Positions 9,447-17,586 of a stretch of DNA of 64,000 bases are shown piece after piece. The stretch spans positions 1 through 64,000 of the forward strand of contig NZ_JAFBDB010000010.1 of NCBI RefSeq assembly GCF_016908015.1, in the 5' to 3' direction. The number at the start of each line of letters is the position of its first letter. Positions within the stretch are counted from its first letter, which is position 1. The position numbers and the translations under genes were made by a program. The notes beneath the pieces were generated by a model. It was not told where the DNA came from. It searched no databases and worked only from the letters and a program-made list of their open reading frames with translations. Origin of the DNA: Clostridium pascui (GTDB lineage: Bacteria; Bacillota; Clostridia; Clostridiales; Clostridiaceae).

Positions 9447-10856
9447 GTGTATATTAGTCAAGAAAATACATTGGAAAATTATAGTAATATAATTGATAAA
9501 CAAAATTTAAAACCTTCACTGTACAATTCTTTTGTATTAAGTGAAGATAAAGAAGACTTGATAGGATATAATTTTCTTTATAAAAGTATTATAAAGATTC
9601 CTATTGAGATTTTCTCAGATCATGAAGAACTTCTAATGTATTTAACAAAGAAATCTGGATATGAAAAAGTAAATTTATCATTAATTCCTCAGGAGTGGTT
9701 AGACTCTCTTTATTCAACAAAATTCATCATAGATTCAAATATTGATGAATTAAGCCTTATAAAGTATCATTACTTTAAAAATCTTTTTGATAGCCAGACC
9801 CTAAACCTTACTATATTACCTACATTATGGTGTAATTTAACATGCCCTTATTGTTTTGAATATAAAAAACCAATATCTATGTCACATAAAACTCAAGAAA
9901 TGTTATTAGATTGGATGAGAATAAACTTTAGCCAAAAAAAACATATACATATATCATGGTTTGGGGGAGAACCTTTACTGGAAAAGGACACTATTATAAA
10001 ACTTACTAAAGATATTAAGAGATTTTGTAATGAAATTAATGCAACATATTCATCTTCAATAACTACAAATGGATTTTATTTTGATAAAGAGTTTCAAAAA
10101 CTTCTTCCTGAACTTTCTATAAATAATGTTCAAATAACCCTTGATGGGGATAAGGCAGCTCACGATAGTCTTAAAAAACAAATTTCGGAAGAAGGTAGTT
10201 TTGATGTAATATATAAAAACATAATTGATTATTGTGAACAAGATTTAGAATGTAAGCTTTCTTTAAGATTTAACTGCACTGACAGTAATTATAATAGCGT
10301 AAAAAATTTAATTGATAATTTTCCTGAAAGCGTTAAGAATAAAGTTTCTGTATTTTTTAGATGGGTATGGTCAAATGAAGCCAGTGGATTTAAAGAGTTT
10401 TCGAGTAAGCTGAATGAAAAAGAGCCTTTTAAAGAACTATTTAATATTTATAATTATAGCAATTTAATTGGTTTAAAAACAGAAAATCCTAGCAATGATT
10501 CTTTTGGTGTATATTGTGAAGTTGATTTTTTAGATCAATACAATATTGATCCATTAGGCAACATATACCTATGCAGCCATACTTTTAAGGACTCTGAGGC
10601 TATCGGATCTATTTATGGAGGGTATGATTTTATTAATTCAAAGTATATAGGTGATTATGCAAGATGGTACTCTATTAATCCTTTTGAAGATTGCGAATGT
10701 TTAAAATGCAAACTCTTACCTACATGTTTTGGCGGATGTCGTAAATCAAGATTTGAAGGAAATAGGAATTGCCTTGAAGAAAAACGATCTATTTCCTTAT
10801 TTACTAAAAATGTTATTGCAGAAATACTTAATCAACAAATATATGCGCATAATTAA
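9447..10856 (+). CDS. Radical SAM/SPASM peptide maturase
   Basis: A 469-residue protein starting at GTG (GGAG 7 nt upstream). The 4Fe-4S motif CNLTCPYC has Cys129, 133 and 136 (CxxxCxxC). FGGEPLL follows at about 174. The C-terminal SPASM region has a C-x17-C pair, then CLKCKLLPTCFGGC (CxxCx5CxxxC) and a final NC, giving the full ligand set for two auxiliary clusters. The first 110 residues are unassigned and could bind a peptide leader. Such enzymes install thioether or other crosslinks in RiPPs or activate sulfatases. A cysteine-rich small gene follows by 42 bp, favouring peptide maturation. It is on plus in a mostly minus window. Confidence 0.88.
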   Translation: MYISQENTLENYSNIIDKQNLKPSLYNSFVLSEDKEDLIGYNFLYKSIIKIPIEIFSDHEELLMYLTKKSGYEKVNLSLIPQEWLDSLYSTKFIIDSNIDELSLIKYHYFKNLFDSQTLNLTILPTLWCNLTCPYCFEYKKPISMSHKTQEMLLDWMRINFSQKKHIHISWFGGEPLLEKDTIIKLTKDIKRFCNEINATYSSSITTNGFYFDKEFQKLLPELSINNVQITLDGDKAAHDSLKKQISEEGSFDVIYKNIIDYCEQDLECKLSLRFNCTDSNYNSVKNLIDNFPESVKNKVSVFFRWVWSNEASGFKEFSSKLNEKEPFKELFNIYNYSNLIGLKTENPSNDSFGVYCEVDFLDQYNIDPLGNIYLCSHTFKDSEAIGSIYGGYDFINSKYIGDYARWYSINPFEDCECLKCKLLPTCFGGCRKSRFEGNRNCLEEKRSISLFTKNVIAEILNQQIYAHN

Positions 10857-10898
10857 TGATATTTTAAATAAATACACTAAAAAACTGGAGGTAATATC

Positions 10899-11174
10899 AT
10901 GAATGAAGATAAATTAAATACAAACTGTGAAGAAAATATAAAAGAGTTACTTATCGATGTGTTGGATGCGGGCACTACTCCTAATGATATTAGAGTTAGT
11001 ATTATGGGTCCTGATGGAAGGTGTGGCTGCAAAGGTGATTGTAACTGTAAATCAAAGTGTATGTCATGTGATATGCTCAGAGATAATGTATTAGATACAT
11101 GCGATATTGCTATGGAAGATATTATACAGGTAGTTAGAAAAGCTCTTAAAGAAAAAGGTATAAACCCTAAATAA
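10899..11174 (+). CDS. Cysteine-rich 91-residue protein, candidate RiPP precursor or partner of the radical SAM enzyme
   Basis: Has a strong GGAGG site 8 nt before ATG. Eight cysteines occur at 10, 42, 44, 48, 50, 54, 57 and 68. Six are packed in RCGCKGDCNCKSKCMSC, preceded by a glycine-rich MGPDG. Both flanks are acidic and helical (KELLIDVLDA; EDIIQVVRKALKEKG). A hydrophilic N-terminus and a compact Cys core fit a peptide substrate of the adjacent SPASM enzyme. Unlike classic leader-core precursors, the core is central. It could instead be a small metal-binding protein. I do not recognise the family. Confidence 0.65.
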   Translation: MNEDKLNTNCEENIKELLIDVLDAGTTPNDIRVSIMGPDGRCGCKGDCNCKSKCMSCDMLRDNVLDTCDIAMEDIIQVVRKALKEKGINPK

Positions 11175-11250
11175 ATTAAATGGATTTAATCAAGTATGTT
11201 ATTAGATATAATGCATTATCTTAAACTTTAATTTTTATTGAATAAAAATA

Positions 11251-11273
11251 AGCATGGACTATAACTCCATGCT
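11251..11273. terminator. Terminator after the radical SAM operon
   Basis: The stem AGCATGGA / TCCATGCT with a 7-nt loop lies 77 nt after the plus-strand stop. It belongs to the same GCATG hairpin type as the terminators linked to the 28-nt repeat, but no repeat is present here. Confidence 0.8.
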
Positions 11274-11374
11274 TTATATTATTTAAATATTTCCTTAAAT
11301 TTTATCTACGATTATTTACCATAACGAAATTATCGTTACTTACACATCCATTTTTATTATAAGATTTATTTTAA

Positions 11375-11577
11375 TCACTTCATTTCTACTGAATATTTAT
11401 TCTCTTTTTTAAACTTTAAAACCAAATTCAGCACTACTAAGGAAAGTAATTCTGTTGAAATAAGAGTCATAAATAATCTATAATGCTCAGCTTTGTATTT
11501 TATAAAAAGAAAACTTAAACAATAAATAGTGAAACCAATGATTGAACTTATTACTACTTTCCTTTTTCCTATTACAT
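11375..11577 (-). pseudogene. 3' remnant of a small membrane protein gene (copy of the 44073 gene)
   Basis: About 200 bp closely match the last third of the membrane gene at 44073-44552, including the final STEM-like end and stop (TCA at 11375 on plus). The match ends at ATTACAT near 11575, where IS1595-like sequence begins. The 5' part of the gene is gone. This shows that a second copy of the agr-linked membrane gene once stood here. Confidence 0.8.
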
Positions 11578-12160
11578 AGTTGACTTATCCTCTATTCTAT
11601 CTTTAAAAAGCCTTTCTACATCTGTATAACGCATTCTTCCATTACAGACTAACTCTGATATAACATTTCCCACTCTATCTGTAGCACACATTACTGAAAC
11701 TTGATTTTTAGAGATACCTCTCTTTTTCTTTTCCTCTTGGCTTGAAGGTCGGCTCTTAGGACCTCTCCTATATGGTTTGCGTGGCATAGCTAATTTCAAC
11801 TATTTCAGCACATTTTCTAATTGAATAACCTGCAATCATACACTTGATGTAGGATAACCATGCAGTAAAGTCTTTTTTGCTATTATAATATGGAGAGTAA
11901 GTAAAATCTGTAAGTGTCTTATGGCAGTCTTTGCAGATGTACCTTTGCTTATTATTATATTTACCATTTCTCAAAACTCTATCTTTTTTACAATAAGGAC
12001 ATACTCTGCCTAAAGAAAATCTATTTTCTTTTATCTCATCTTGAATTTCAGTTGTCATTGAGCCTAAAATCAACTCTTTTTCAAGATAGTTATAAACTTT
12101 TTCTTGTTCAGATTTATTTAAAGTTGAAAGAAATTTTATTATAGAATTCGCACCAGACAT
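11572..12160 (-). mobile_element. IS1595-like transposase remnant
   Basis: Two overlapping frames. The first (12160 to 11768) has the N-terminal zinc ribbon CPYC...C..C with RYICKDC and the helical YNSKKDF..WL..I.CM segment ending at ISYAT. The second (from about 11799) resumes at PRKPYRRGPKSR and has KKRGISKNQVSVM, DRVGN. The 40-50 residues between, which carry the first catalytic DE in ISXO2/IS1595 transposases, are deleted, and the C-terminal half is missing. It is inactive. Inverted ends were not identified. Confidence 0.8.
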
Positions 12161-12177
12161 AGCATAATTTTAAAATC

Positions 12178-12204
12178 AATAGTGCAACAACTTGTTGTAC
12201 TATT
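12178..12204. terminator. Inverted repeat after the yhcG-like gene
   Basis: AATAGTGCAACAA pairs with TTGTTGTACTATT with one mismatch. It lies 11 nt after the stop of the gene on its right. It lacks a strong T run, so it could also be a transposon end. Confidence 0.5.
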
Positions 12205-12214
12205 GAAGCAAATC

Positions 12215-13258
12215 CTATTCTATTTTATTAACTTCAAACTTTTCCTTAGCTCTTTCAATAGCTGCATGTAATTTACCTTGTAGCAATTCCTTTGGTGGCA
12301 ATTGAGTCATGTATTCAGCAACATGCATACCACTTGCACCTAATTCTAATAGTTCTACTTCCTCTGAATTCTTTTCTGCACAAAGTATTATAGCTATTGG
12401 TTCTTCTTCACCTTCAGCCATTTCATTCTTTTTTAGCCATCTTAAATATAATTCCACTTGCCCCTTATGTTCTGGTAAGAACCTGCCCAATTTAAGTTCA
12501 ATTACTACAAGTCTTTTTAATTTTCTATGGTAGAATAATAAATCAATATAATAATCTGTATCTCCAATAGTTATTCTTACTTGTCTTCCTAAAAATGCAA
12601 AATCTCTTCCCATCTCAAGAATAAATTTCTCAAGTTCTGCTAAAATTGCATTTTCTAAATCTTTTTCACTATATGTATCTTGTAATCCTAAAAAGTCTAA
12701 AACATATGGATCTCTAAAAAATAAATCGGTACTCATTTTATTATTTTCACTTAATGCTTTTAAATCATTAACTATAGTTTCTTCAGGTTTTTTTGAAATA
12801 GCGGTTCTTTCATATAGCATGGAATTAATTCTTTCATTTAAAGTTCGTATGCTCCATCTTTCATTTATACACATGGTAATATAAAATTCTCTTTTTAATT
12901 TATCATTTATTGTTATTAATTTTAATAAGTGTGACCAAGATAATTTTGCAGACAGTGTCTGCAAAATCTGAAAATCATTTATTATTTCATATAAATTAAC
13001 CATATTAAACAGATTTCTTTGACTATAGCCTTTACCATAATTAGTTGTTAATTCTTTACTTAAACTTTTAATAATGGACTTTCCATATTCCGCTCTTTCA
13101 TCATTTAATATTTGAGTCTTGATTATCTTACCAATACTCCAATATAATATTACCATTTCAGAGTTTATAGCTAAAGCTACTTTGTTTTTACTGTTATTTA
13201 TAACTGTAGATATTTCTTTATAAATAAAATCTATATTATTTTTAAGTACATCACTCAT
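12215..13258 (-). CDS. yhcG: YhcG/DUF1016-type PD-(D/E)XK nuclease
   Basis: A 347-residue protein. The N-terminal helical DUF1016 part shows ILYWSIGKII at about 35 and GYSQRNLFNM. The C-terminal nuclease domain shows YYIDLLFYHRKLKRLVVIEL followed by KLG, giving the D...ExK catalytic set at about residues 240-258, and GQVELYLRWL. YhcG-family proteins are found near restriction systems and in defence islands and are thought to cleave DNA. It stands alone here beside an IS remnant and lacks a visible methyltransferase partner. Start ATG at 13258. Confidence 0.88.
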   Translation of the reverse strand: MSDVLKNNIDFIYKEISTVINNSKNKVALAINSEMVILYWSIGKIIKTQILNDERAEYGKSIIKSLSKELTTNYGKGYSQRNLFNMVNLYEIINDFQILQTLSAKLSWSHLLKLITINDKLKREFYITMCINERWSIRTLNERINSMLYERTAISKKPEETIVNDLKALSENNKMSTDLFFRDPYVLDFLGLQDTYSEKDLENAILAELEKFILEMGRDFAFLGRQVRITIGDTDYYIDLLFYHRKLKRLVVIELKLGRFLPEHKGQVELYLRWLKKNEMAEGEEEPIAIILCAEKNSEEVELLELGASGMHVAEYMTQLPPKELLQGKLHAAIERAKEKFEVNKIE

Positions 13259-13425
13259 TTAAACACATCCTTACATAATAAATTATAACATAAGACAACT
13301 ATTTTTAACTTGTTCTTTGAACATTGTATAACAACACTAGAACAATATTTATGATTTATTTAAAAACTAGCTAAATATAAAATAAAAATAGGCATGACCT
13401 CTAAAAGCCATGCTTTATCAATGTA

Positions 13426-14079
13426 TCACTTGCCACTTGCCATGTGGGTGGCACTAATCATTCTTATGCCTTCAACAAATTCATTCTTCCCACCTTGTGC
13501 AGGATGTCTCACTTTCTCACAGCTAATGCCTAATTTATTAAGGCTTTCCTCTGCTTTATTTCCCATGGCAACTACCTTCTCAATATTAAACATTTCAATC
13601 ATTTTAAGCAGTGGCTTTTCACCTATTAACAGTTCCTTTTTTAGAGGTGTTCTATTACTTTCCCCATTGTCCTTTTTATGTGGGTGAAAGGGAAATGCAT
13701 TCCAAGACAGCACCATCATGTCATATTCTACAAGAGTGTTCCATATTATTGTAGCCGTTGCCTCTTTAAGAAGCTTGTCCTTTTCCAAAGCCAACCTATA
13801 TCCATTTTCTCTGCCAAATATCTCTAGGCCATTTATATTATTCATAAGCAAATGCTCGCTAGTAAAAGGTACACCAGTAAGACGGCATCCTCTATATCCT
13901 GGTGCTTCTCCCACAAGTATTATTTTAGGCTTTAATTTATACATTTGCTCTAAATAAATCATCAAATTCTCTCTTCTTATAGAATTCTCCTCATGCTCAT
14001 AGGAGTATTGATTACATACATTGGGCATAGCCTCTATTAATGCTAGTTTTTCTACAAATGTTTCTATATTTTTTATCAT
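13426..14079 (-). CDS. Uracil-DNA glycosylase-like protein
   Basis: A 217-residue protein. ILVGEAPGYRGCRLTGVPFT at about residue 54 is the water-activating and binding loop of the UDG superfamily. VLSWNAFPFHPH and the later VVAMGNKAEESL and VRHPAQGG fit the family's C-terminal motifs. It probably removes uracil or related bases from DNA, although divergent members have other roles. The last nine residues (SATHMASGK) are encoded by the 28-nt repeat, so the native C-terminus has been replaced. The start lies after a GGGGATT site. Confidence 0.8.
   Translation of the reverse strand: MIKNIETFVEKLALIEAMPNVCNQYSYEHEENSIRRENLMIYLEQMYKLKPKIILVGEAPGYRGCRLTGVPFTSEHLLMNNINGLEIFGRENGYRLALEKDKLLKEATATIIWNTLVEYDMMVLSWNAFPFHPHKKDNGESNRTPLKKELLIGEKPLLKMIEMFNIEKVVAMGNKAEESLNKLGISCEKVRHPAQGGKNEFVEGIRMISATHMASGK
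13427..13454 (-). repeat. Stop-codon-associated 28-nt repeat, copy 2 (inside the coding frame)
   Basis: Majority form of the repeat. It lies inside the end of the uracil-DNA glycosylase-like gene, whose stop TGA (13426-13428) uses its last bases. A GCATG hairpin at 13392-13413 follows as a terminator. Confidence 0.93.
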
Positions 14080-14141
14080 TTAATCAATCCCCTTTTATAT
14101 CTCTAAATCATATATATGAGATGCTTTTATTGTCTCCTATA

Positions 14142-14594
14142 CTATGCTTTAAACGTATAATTTAACTTTACTATCTCGTTAGATGCTTCTAAAAATATAT
14201 CTAGATATATTATTTCTGAATGACAAAACTTAATTATATCCTGTTCAGCAACCTCTCTTTTATAGTAATCATGAGTGAATCTATTTCTAAGAACTACACA
14301 CTTAACCATAAAATTAGAAAGAAAATCATCCATTAACCCGTACATTGCAGCAGATTTAATTAAATCAACTCCGCTTAATCTAGTATTATATCTATCATTG
14401 ATTACTAAGTAAGTTTCACAAATATCTATGATGTATTCTGTAAAGTCTGAGAAATATCCGGTCATGCCTCTTGCTACTATTTCATTTGGAGATTCACAAT
14501 ACAGCTCAACAGCTTTCCTAATTTTAATTAGGAAGTCATATGCACTATTAAATTTATCATTTAATCTTTCTTTTTTATATTTATAATACACCAT
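14142..14594 (-). CDS. HEPN-domain toxin, pair 1
   Basis: A 150-residue helical protein with RNRFTHDY near residue 103, the Rx4HxY motif of HEPN RNases. Its start overlaps the end of the nucleotidyltransferase gene by 14 bp, so translation is coupled. HEPN toxins cut RNA and are silenced by AMP or oligo-AMP addition to the motif tyrosine by the MNT partner. The motif is intact. It is unlike the second HEPN at 16174 outside the motif. Confidence 0.8.
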   Translation of the reverse strand: MVYYKYKKERLNDKFNSAYDFLIKIRKAVELYCESPNEIVARGMTGYFSDFTEYIIDICETYLVINDRYNTRLSGVDLIKSAAMYGLMDDFLSNFMVKCVVLRNRFTHDYYKREVAEQDIIKFCHSEIIYLDIFLEASNEIVKLNYTFKA

Positions 14595-15021
14595 ACTTTG
14601 ATTCCCAATCCCTTCTAATTAGATTGATTAGTCTTTCATTAACTCTATTAAACTTACTAATATATAATAAAAAGTCGTAATGAAGCTCCATGTCAAAAAT
14701 AACTTTATCTGTAAAATCTATATAAATATCTGCAAATACTGTATCGAAGTTATTTAAAGCTATAAAGGTGAAGTGAATATTGTCATGTTCAAAATATTCT
14801 TTTAGAAGTGGATAATAATAGTCTTCTAATTTACATTCCAAGTCAAAATCCAAATGCTTAACTAAAACTAAGATATCAATGTCACTTCTTTCCTTATTCC
14901 AAAAACTTGTATTATAACTCCCAAATAACGTTAAAGAAATTACATTTTCATCATATCTAGATAAAGTACTGTCTGATAGCAACTTTCTAATCACTTCACT
15001 ATTTTGAACATAATCACTCAT
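14581..15021 (-). CDS. MNT-type nucleotidyltransferase antitoxin, pair 1
   Basis: A 146-residue protein with LFGSYNTSFWNKERSDIDIL at about 33-52, the GSx(10-11)DxD signature of minimal nucleotidyltransferases. The spacing is one residue longer than usual. The third acidic residue expected on the following strand is not evident (IHFTFIAL), so activity may be altered. It is the first gene of a two-gene operon with the HEPN protein, and a GGAGGTAATATT site precedes the start. Confidence 0.78.
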   Translation of the reverse strand: MSDYVQNSEVIRKLLSDSTLSRYDENVISLTLFGSYNTSFWNKERSDIDILVLVKHLDFDLECKLEDYYYPLLKEYFEHDNIHFTFIALNNFDTVFADIYIDFTDKVIFDMELHYDFLLYISKFNRVNERLINLIRRDWESKYGVL

Positions 15022-15109
15022 AATATTACCTCCATATAAAAATCTTACAAATCTAAAATAAATATTACATATACAGTTATTTTAACAGTTCAGATCATGA
15101 TTAACAACT

Positions 15110-15148
15110 CACTTGCCACTTGTCATGTGGGTGGCACCTGGGTGGCAC
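15110..15148 (-). repeat. Stop-codon-associated repeat, copy 3, with partial extra unit
   Basis: A full copy at 15110-15137 (variant ACAAGT as in copy 1), followed at 15138-15148 by a second GTGCCACC end. The end nearest the gene has therefore been duplicated. It lies 8 nt after the pgeF stop. No strong hairpin terminator follows. Confidence 0.9.
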
Positions 15149-15156
15149 CACGCTTA

Positions 15157-15864
15157 CTACTTTAAAAAGATAAATGAAAACAATCTAGATTCTTTATCAT
15201 TCCTTCTATATGAATAGGTTTCATATTCCTTGTTACAAAAGGTACAAATATTCACATCATGAATATTATCTTCTAAGACTCCTTTATATTTTAATTGGTG
15301 CATAATGCACTTCTTCAAATTAAGCCTTCTTCCATCATGAAAATCTATATCTTTATACATGCTATTATTCTTAAAGAGCTCTATTAGTTCTTCACTTACC
15401 TCATAACAGCACCCGCCAATATGGGGTCCAATACACACAACTAAGTCCTCGGTTTTTGTCCCATAGTTTTCAATTAGCTTATCTATAGTTTTAGAAGCAA
15501 TACCCATTTCAGTTCCCTTCCATCCACTGTGTACTGCTGCAATTACATTATTGGTTTTATCATACATCAAAATTGGAACACAATCTGCAGTAAAAATTCC
15601 TACTGCAATATTCTTTTCTTTTGTAATTATTGCATCTCCTTCATGAGTTTTACCATCATAAACATATATATAATCACTATGGGTTTGATTAAGATATCCA
15701 ACTTCTTTTAATTCAAACCACTGTTTTAAATTTTCTAAGTTATTAATACCCTCTTTAGAATTTTTACTTAAATTAAGATTGTTCTTTGCTGTGGAAAAAA
15801 CAAACTCTGCATTTGAATTTGAATAGCTAATAAACTCATATTTGTCTTTATTTAAGATCTTCAT
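15157..15864 (-). CDS. pgeF: Peptidoglycan editing factor PgeF (laccase-domain, YfiH family)
   Basis: About 235 residues. TADCVPILM, AAVHSGWKGT and GPHIGGCCYEV hold the Cys/His residues of the multicopper-oxidase-like YfiH fold. The family is reported to hydrolyse misincorporated dipeptides from peptidoglycan precursors and to act on purine nucleosides. An ATG four codons upstream (15876) is unlikely to be the start because the GGAGG site falls inside it. ATG 15864 is therefore chosen. It is a monocistronic gene between two toxin-antitoxin pairs. Confidence 0.9.
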   Translation of the reverse strand: MKILNKDKYEFISYSNSNAEFVFSTAKNNLNLSKNSKEGINNLENLKQWFELKEVGYLNQTHSDYIYVYDGKTHEGDAIITKEKNIAVGIFTADCVPILMYDKTNNVIAAVHSGWKGTEMGIASKTIDKLIENYGTKTEDLVVCIGPHIGGCCYEVSEELIELFKNNSMYKDIDFHDGRRLNLKKCIMHQLKYKGVLEDNIHDVNICTFCNKEYETYSYRRNDKESRLFSFIFLK

Positions 15865-16042
15865 TGTAACCTCCATAAAATATTCTCATTATGTTTCATT
15901 AATTCCTTCATGTAATTATATCAAAATAAAGAGTTAATGAAAAACAAATAAAGAAACAGATGCGTAAATGAAATTAACTTTTAAAGTTGGTTTAATCAAT
16001 ATAATTACTTGGTTTTATTTTTAAAAAAGTACATAAAAAATA

Positions 16043-16065
16043 GACTTAGTGCTTATAACTAAGTC
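16043..16065. terminator. Terminator-like hairpin
   Basis: GACTTAGT / ACTAAGTC stem with a 7-nt loop between pgeF and the second HEPN gene. A similar GGACTTAC hairpin occurs at 25825. It probably ends transcription of the HEPN/MNT operon. Confidence 0.6.
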
Positions 16066-16141
16066 CGTTATGTGTCACAAAACTCATGCCTATTTTCTTA
16101 TTTATCCATTCTATATAGAAGTTCTTTTTATTCCATAGATC

Positions 16142-16169
16142 AACTTGCCACTTGCCACGTGGGTGGCAC
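16142..16169 (-). repeat. Stop-codon-associated 28-nt repeat, copy 4
   Basis: CACGTG variant (G at position 12). It begins 4 nt after the hepT-like stop codon. Confidence 0.92.
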
Positions 16170-16173
16170 TTTA

Positions 16174-16611
16174 TTATCTATAGTTTTCTTCAATCCACTG
16201 ATTTATATAATTTACAAACTTAGCAAAGTCGTCTAAATGATTATGTAATATATCTATAATTATTTTTTCATCAACTCTCATATAATCATGGACAAGAATA
16301 TTTCTAAAGGATATCATATTAGCTATTTCCTTAGAAAATTTTTGTGGTAAAATCTTATTCTCCCCTAAAGCTAAAATGACTTCCCTATATGTGTCTGGTT
16401 TTTCTATATCTAGCACTGAAATAATTATATTAGATATATCAAGCACACATTCAATAGATATCTGTATACCCCTTTCTATTCCCCAGTATCTTAACATATC
16501 TTCTTTTAAATTATCTTCATTTATATAAACAGCAGTTGATTTTAATAGCAGCACATTCTTTTGCAATTCCTTTATTTTTAAATTAATTGTCTCCAATAAA
16601 CTTCTTGTCAT
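16174..16611 (-). CDS. hepT: HepT-like HEPN ribonuclease toxin, pair 2 (DUF86)
   Basis: A 145-residue helical protein with FRNILVHDY at about 107, a clean Rx4HxY HEPN catalytic motif of the DUF86/HepT family. One base separates it from the MntA-type gene, so the two are co-translated. HepT cleaves RNA until MntA modifies the tyrosine. Start ATG 16611 follows the MntA stop directly. Toxin assignment rests on motif plus partner. Confidence 0.9.
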   Translation of the reverse strand: MTRSLLETINLKIKELQKNVLLLKSTAVYINEDNLKEDMLRYWGIERGIQISIECVLDISNIIISVLDIEKPDTYREVILALGENKILPQKFSKEIANMISFRNILVHDYMRVDEKIIIDILHNHLDDFAKFVNYINQWIEENYR

Positions 16612-16612
16612 A

Positions 16613-17047
16613 CTATATATCCCCCGATTCTTTTTTTGCCCAATCTTTTATGTATTTTATCTGAGTTCTTCTAAAAGGCTCCATATCCATATATTCTTTA
16701 AGAACTCTAACCTCAAAATTCACCTTAATATCTTCATTTTCCATATAAACAAGCTTTCCATACTTAATAACTTGATGCTTTAATACGGAATTAGCATTAT
16801 TTAATATAACTAAATCTATATCATTTCTTTTAAAAATATCAATAAATTCACCTATTAATGTTAGCTTATCTAAGGGATTATAATTATCCTCCAAAAGCAC
16901 AGCTATGTCTAAATCGCTGCTCTTGTCATTTGTTCCCTTTGCATAAGAGCCAAATATATAAATTAATTTTATTCCATAACTATCTATTAGTGTCTCTAGA
17001 TTATTTTTAAGTATATCCTTAACTTCACATAAATCTTTTTGAATCAT
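16613..17047 (-). CDS. mntA: MntA-like nucleotidyltransferase antitoxin, pair 2
   Basis: A 144-residue protein with IFGSYAKGTNDKSSDLDIAV at about 31-50, an exact GSx10DxD motif, and NDIDLVIL supplying the third carboxylate. It belongs to the MntA family that oligo-AMPylates HepT. It is the first gene of the pair. It is clearly different from the first MNT protein at 14581, so this is an independent module rather than a recent duplication. Confidence 0.9.
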   Translation of the reverse strand: MIQKDLCEVKDILKNNLETLIDSYGIKLIYIFGSYAKGTNDKSSDLDIAVLLEDNYNPLDKLTLIGEFIDIFKRNDIDLVILNNANSVLKHQVIKYGKLVYMENEDIKVNFEVRVLKEYMDMEPFRRTQIKYIKDWAKKESGDI

Positions 17048-17166
17048 AGTTTTACCTACCTTGAAATTAGTACTTTGTAAGTATTATAACATTATTTTTA
17101 GCCGTTATATCATAAATTTTACAAAAATAAGCATGAGCTATAAAAACTCATGCCTTATCAAAGTAT

Positions 17167-17194
17167 CACTTGCCACTTGCCACGTGGGTGGCAC
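17167..17194 (-). repeat. Stop-codon-associated 28-nt repeat, copy 5
   Basis: CACGTG variant. It is followed (minus direction) by the terminator GCATGAG / CTCATGC at 17131-17153. It lies 51 nt from the SHOCT gene stop because a 15-nt unit, GCACTAAGCGTATTC, is repeated in tandem at 17191-17205 and 17206-17220. Confidence 0.92.
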
Positions 17195-17245
17195 TAAGCG
17201 TATTCGCACTAAGCGTATTCACTAGGTACATTAATATAAATTTTC

Positions 17246-17479
17246 TTAATTCCCTTTCATACTCTTATGTATTAAATCTTTCTTTATTTGATTAAATTCT
17301 TCTTCTGTTATTACACCTTCATCAAGTAAACTCTTAAACTTTATGATTTCATCTGCTAGATTTAATTTTTCTTCATTTGAGCTTTGGTCACTTGTTGCTG
17401 CTATTTTCTTTATTATAGGATAATATATGGTCTTAGTTAATGCCTTTTGTGGTAATTTTTTTAGCGCTTGTTTGGCCAT
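17246..17479 (-). CDS. Small SHOCT-domain protein
   Basis: 77 residues. The C-terminal half, IIKFKSLLDEGVITEEEFNQ, matches the SHOCT (short C-terminal) motif, often found at the end of membrane or secreted proteins. The basic N-terminal half has no clear membrane segment. Function is unknown. Divergent from the MaoC-like gene. Confidence 0.7.
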   Translation of the reverse strand: MAKQALKKLPQKALTKTIYYPIIKKIAATSDQSSNEEKLNLADEIIKFKSLLDEGVITEEEFNQIKKDLIHKSMKGN

Positions 17480-17586
17480 GCTAAATGTTAAGTATTGGAT
17501 TTATAATTGATATTCTGTATAATTACATAAGAACACAATTATAATTTTTGTGAGATATTATAACAGTGATATAGGAGAATAACAAA

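Noticed and set aside
15138-15148. A separate fifteenth copy of the stop-codon repeat
   Set aside because: Only 11 nt of the gene-proximal end are duplicated next to copy 3, so it is counted as part of that copy.
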